The notes under the pieces are model-generated. The model made no database searches. It was not told where the DNA came from and saw nothing but the letters and a program-made list of their open reading frames with translations. A stretch of DNA of 43,713 nt from Clostridiaceae bacterium (GTDB taxonomy: Bacteria > Bacillota > Clostridia > DSM-8532): NCBI GenBank assembly GCA_012840245.1, contig DULR01000033.1, positions 1-43,713 of the forward strand, read 5' to 3'. Position 1 is the stretch's first letter. The number at the start of each line of letters is the position of its first letter. Positions 40,914-43,713 of this stretch are shown here, one piece after another. The position numbers and the translations under genes were made by a program.

Positions 40914-42302
40914 CTACCTGTGGCGGATGACTTCAAACCTCATGATGGAATAATCTTCATTTTTGCCGATATTGGCTTTTGACAACGCTATTTCTATCTG
41001 CTGCTCAGGAGTATCCACTCCTTCAAGATCGGGCAGCAAAAGTCCTCTTTTGAAACCTGAGGTAACAATGACCCCATACCTTTTAGCGTCAAGCTCACCA
41101 ACGCTGCTTACAGGCTCAGGATCTCCAAGGACATCGACGCTGTAGACCAGATCCTTAAGCTCATGTTCCTTGACTGGATTGAACCTGGGATCGCGTGTTC
41201 CGGCACTGACAGCATTCTGGATTATTTCCTCGGCTACATTCTTTTTAACAGGAGAAATAGTTCCGATACACCCACGCAAATGACCATATTTTTTTATGGA
41301 AACAAAAACACCCTTTGCCTGTGTGGTCATTTCCGGCGGCAGATAGTCGGGAACTTCCATGATCTTTCCTCGTTTTACATAGTATTCGAGACTTGTCCTG
41401 GCAAGCGATACATAAGGATCCTCAGCCTTGCGGGTCGCCTCGATCTCGCTGTTGTGTTTGCATTCAATAAACGAAATAAGGTCACGGGAAAGGTCATGAC
41501 CGTTTATGGACAAGGCGGCAGTCAGATAACCGACACCAAAGGGGCCTTCATAAGACATAACAGAGGAGCACACCGCCAGGCCGTTTAAAGCTCCTGCCAT
41601 TATTACGAAGGATCTCAACCCGCATTCTCCTGCTTTGCTGTAAAAGTCCGGATCAATGGTCAACAGCTTTTTGAAGTCGGAATTTTTAACTGCATTGATT
41701 ATATACTCGTCAAAGCGAGGTCCTTCGGGAGCAAACCCATATGGACCGTCTTCTTTGAGCCTGTGTGATAAATCTCCGCTTGCTATGAAAACTACGTTTT
41801 TATCATAATCGGATACTGCTTTCTGAATGCAATTGCCGAAGGTGTACAGTTGCTCCAGCGAATGTCCTGATATGGAAATACGGACCACAGTAAAGTCATG
41901 ATAATATTGGGATATAAAGTATAAAGGTATCAGTGACCCGTGATCCAGTTCATAGTTCTGCGTACCTTCGCTTCCGGCTTCAATACCGCAGCTTTCGGCT
42001 CTGTCAATTATGGCATCGATCAGTTTTTTCTCTGTATCAAACTCTAAAGCTACTTCAGGTGCGCCAAACATTTTGAAGCTGCCTTTCATTATTTGCTTTG
42101 ATGAGATGTGAATATAGTCGCTGTAAGCCGGGCCATGAGGAGTTGTTATTATGATGACGTCGGGGGCCAGATCCTTTATTTGCCTTCCAATTTCATGATA
42201 TGCTTCTATAGTCGATGAAACAGCTTTTTCCTCACCCCTGCCCACCTCAGGAATGATCAGAGGAGGATGAGGAACGATATATGCTTTTTTTATTTCTCCC
42301 AT
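40914..42302 (-). CDS. Memo-AMMECR1 fusion protein (AmmeMemoRadiSam B and A)
   Basis: 462 residues in two domains normally encoded by separate genes. Residues about 1-270 are the Memo-like fold related to class III extradiol dioxygenases (VPHPPLIIPEVGRG, TTPHGPAYSDYI, ELDHGSLIPLYF, ASGDLSHRL). Residues about 285-462 are AMMECR1 (YVSLARTSLEYYVKRG, KKYGHLRGCIGTISP, AVSAGTRDPRFNPV). The conserved GCIG and the Memo His set are intact, so both halves should fold. The ATG at 42302 follows AGGAG; the GTG two codons earlier overlaps it. Works with the adjacent radical SAM enzyme. Confidence 0.92.
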   Translation of the reverse strand: MGEIKKAYIVPHPPLIIPEVGRGEEKAVSSTIEAYHEIGRQIKDLAPDVIIITTPHGPAYSDYIHISSKQIMKGSFKMFGAPEVALEFDTEKKLIDAIIDRAESCGIEAGSEGTQNYELDHGSLIPLYFISQYYHDFTVVRISISGHSLEQLYTFGNCIQKAVSDYDKNVVFIASGDLSHRLKEDGPYGFAPEGPRFDEYIINAVKNSDFKKLLTIDPDFYSKAGECGLRSFVIMAGALNGLAVCSSVMSYEGPFGVGYLTAALSINGHDLSRDLISFIECKHNSEIEATRKAEDPYVSLARTSLEYYVKRGKIMEVPDYLPPEMTTQAKGVFVSIKKYGHLRGCIGTISPVKKNVAEEIIQNAVSAGTRDPRFNPVKEHELKDLVYSVDVLGDPEPVSSVGELDAKRYGVIVTSGFKRGLLLPDLEGVDTPEQQIEIALSKANIGKNEDYSIMRFEVIRHR

Positions 42303-42484
42303 AGTCACATCTCCTAAAATTTTCTTGTCAATTTGAGTATATAAATAAATTAAAACAAGGGCAACCGATAAAATAAAAACTGTGCCCGGCTATAAGTATA
42401 CTTCATTTGCATTTCTTTATTCCTTTGCGAAAACTGGTTTAAAAGAATGAATAGGGTGGTAAAAGTATTCATACACATATTGAT

Positions 42485-42506
42485 GACATTCTTTATTAAT
42501 AATGTC
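42485..42506. promoter_or_regulatory. Operator-like palindrome upstream of dfx
   Basis: GACATTCTTTA and TTAATAATGTC form a 22-base imperfect palindrome (9 of 11 symmetric) about 40 bases before the desulfoferrodoxin start. It does not closely match a standard PerR box. No clear -10/-35 pair could be fixed next to it. Confidence 0.35.
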
Positions 42507-42545
42507 TGTCTTTTGATTTAATAATAAGTTTTATGGAGGTGTATT

Positions 42546-42935
42546 ATGAAAGTTAATTCTGATTTCTACAAATGCAGCGTTTGCGGCAACTTGATTGGCA
42601 AAATAGAGGATAGCGGTGTTGAAATAGTATGCTGCGATAAGCCGATGGAAAAGCTTGTAGCTAATACTGTCGATGCTTCAAAGGAAAAGCACGTACCTGT
42701 AGCTGAAGTCGATGGAGATAAAATTACGGTCAAGGTAGGCTCTGTTGCCCACCCGATGGTCGAAGAACATTATATTCAGTGGATTTGTGTAATCTGCAGT
42801 GACAGAGTGCAGAAAGTACGCCTTTCTCCGGGCCAGGAACCAACAGCGACCTTTATAGTGCCCGAGTCAGGCGAAGTTGAAATCTACGAATACTGCAACC
42901 TGCACGGACTCTGGAAGACAACGATAACAAAATAG
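42546..42935 (+). CDS. dfx: Desulfoferrodoxin (superoxide reductase)
   Basis: 129-residue iron protein that reduces superoxide without making oxygen, a hallmark of anaerobes. Centre I: C10, C13, C29, C30. Centre II (active site): H49, H69, H75, C117 and H120, in KHVPV, SVAHPMVEEHYIQW and YCNLHGLW. An extra CVIC pair (C81, C84) lies after the second His pair. ATG with TGGAGGTG upstream, followed by a strong terminator, so it is monocistronic. Confidence 0.96.
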   Translation: MKVNSDFYKCSVCGNLIGKIEDSGVEIVCCDKPMEKLVANTVDASKEKHVPVAEVDGDKITVKVGSVAHPMVEEHYIQWICVICSDRVQKVRLSPGQEPTATFIVPESGEVEIYEYCNLHGLWKTTITK

Positions 42936-42951
42936 ACCAATTATAACAAGC

Positions 42952-42982
42952 AAAAGCTCCTGAATTTTCAGGGGCTTTTTTC
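42952..42982 (+). terminator. Intrinsic terminator of dfx
   Basis: AAAAGCTCCTGA pairs with TCAGGGGCTTTT (one G-T) with a short ATTT-type loop and a T run. Confidence 0.9.
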
Positions 42983-43122
42983 TCGCAATTGTTATTTATT
43001 ATGGTAAAATAAAGAAAATAATTAATACATCATTATGTACATAAACATTCCATAGCATACATTTATTATAAACCTCTTAGATTTTACTTTGTTCAGGGTA
43101 CATTAAGGGTGAGGTTAATAAA

Positions 43123-43359
43123 GTGGAAGGAAAAGACAGGAATATTAGTTCGATCATCATAAGTTCATTAATTTGGTTTATTTCAATAATCCTTCTTTTT
43201 GATGTTTTATACCTAATTAACGGTTCATTTGAGCTATTCCCAATACAGGAGCAGCAGGACAAACTACATACCGCAGCAGGGTTTATTGCAATTATTTTAA
43301 TTTTAATTGTGATGGGATTAGTATTTATAAATAGAAAGGTAAAACGTAAGAAAAATTAA
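43123..43359 (+). CDS. Small membrane protein, unknown
   Basis: 78 residues with two membrane helices (about 9-32 and 50-70), polar loop FELFPIQEQQDKL, Lys/Arg-rich end. GTG start with GGGTGAGG eight bases upstream. Immediately after its stop, in another frame, about 65 more sense codons follow (43343-43546), so the gene may be the 5' part of a frameshifted longer gene. No family recognised. Confidence 0.55.
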   Translation: MEGKDRNISSIIISSLIWFISIILLFDVLYLINGSFELFPIQEQQDKLHTAAGFIAIILILIVMGLVFINRKVKRKKN

Positions 43360-43546
43360 ATCAACGGAATTTACGATAGTAGCCTTGCAGACAGCAGCAA
43401 TAATTTCAAAGTATAGGAATATTGATGTAGAGGTTGAATTGGACTTACATGAATGGTTTCCAGATTTGACATATCCATTTTCTGGCTACGATTTTGCAGA
43501 TAAGTCGATAAAGTATAGGAGATTTATATTTTATGATCATAGATGA
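43343..43546 (+). pseudogene. Open coding remnant without a start
   Basis: About 67 codons open from 43343 to a TGA at 43546, without a usable start. The product has protein-like content: STEFTIVALQTAAIISKYRN, then VEVELDLHEWFPDLTYPFSG and IKYRRFIFYDHR. It overlaps the end of the 43123 gene in a different frame, at a run of five A residues, which would be a natural frameshift site. Whether the two belong together is a guess. Confidence 0.4.
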
Positions 43547-43586
43547 GAACAATACTAAATTTTTATATCATTATTATGAGGAGAGT

Positions 43587-43713
43587 TGACCTTGCCCCAT
43601 TCTTTCCATCAAAATTTAAGTTAGCCTTTTGACCATTAACTTTGCTTGAGATGCCTAATTTAAGCCATCTCAAGTGTTTTGGCATATTCACTCGGAGTCA
43701 TATAGCCTAGTCC
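43587..43713 (-). mobile_element. End of an IS3-family element (truncated by window)
   Basis: The element enters from the right. Its transposase C-terminus is encoded at 43660-43713 on the minus strand, and its outer end is probably near 43587, where TGACCTTGCCCC begins with the TG typical of IS3-family termini. The other end is outside the window, so target duplication cannot be checked. Confidence 0.6.
43660..43713 (-). CDS. IS3-family transposase OrfB, C-terminal end (partial)
   Basis: The last 17 codons read GLGYMTPSEYAKTLEMA then TAA. LGYMTPxEY is the conserved C-terminal end of IS3-group DDE transposases. The rest of the gene is beyond the right edge. Confidence 0.75.
   Translation of the reverse strand, partial: GLGYMTPSEYAKTLEMA

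Overview
The window looks like chromosomal DNA from an anaerobic, endospore-forming Clostridia-type Firmicute. The evidence is strong AAGGAGG-type ribosome binding sites, frequent TTG/GTG starts, Spo0A, a CwlJ-GerQ spore germination pair, a T-box leader on pheST, the rimP-nusA-rnpM-L7Ae-infB-rbfA-nrnA-truB-ribF translation cluster, a class A RNase P RNA and a desulfoferrodoxin. The genus cannot be decided from the sequence alone. Most of the window is ordinary core genome. The accessory parts are near 9.5-10.5 kb, 27.0-31.1 kb and the right edge.

Layout: 0-2 kb, permease and ATPase of an ABC importer whose binding protein is probably outside the window. 2-4 kb, a DacF-type carboxypeptidase (minus strand) diverging from a ComEA-like protein. 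4.1-4.5 kb, rnpB. 4.6 kb, an esterase. 5.45-9.4 kb, Phe T-box, pheS and pheT. 9.5-10.5 kb, a damaged ECF sigma gene joined to the tail of an unrelated protein, then an 84-residue protein built on an internal duplication. 10.6-14.7 kb (minus strand), a two-component system and tmcAL. 14.8-24.0 kb, the nusA/infB translation operon through ribF. 24.0-27.0 kb, a small minus-strand gene, a penicillin-binding protein and spo0A.

From 27.0 to 31.1 kb lies a metal-homeostasis block: a zinc-ribbon protein behind a Fur-box-like palindrome, a znuA-znuC-znuB-Fur/Zur operon behind a Zur-box-like palindrome, and a divergent 38-codon reading frame that would encode a peptide that is half cysteine, including 13 in a row. 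This peptide has a good ribosome binding site and a strand-specific terminator. It is the most unusual candidate in the window and I do not recognise it. Then follow a TrmB-type regulator with lysA, a CDF metal transporter, spore and cell-wall genes (gerQ, cwlJ, an M23 peptidase, an amidase-fold protein, a phospholipase C-like protein), a hypoxanthine-DNA glycosylase, a YhhN membrane protein, a two-gene AmmeMemoRadiSam locus with Memo and AMMECR1 fused, desulfoferrodoxin, and at the right edge a broken coding region next to the end of an IS3-family element.

Two dispersed inverted-repeat families are visible. One has conserved TCATYCTGA/TCAGAATGA ends and variable side arms (near 26, 1933, 6831 and 27461). 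The other has AGGGGAYGGTTC arms (20531 and 34889). Both sit between genes, and one copy lies inside the pheS-pheT operon.
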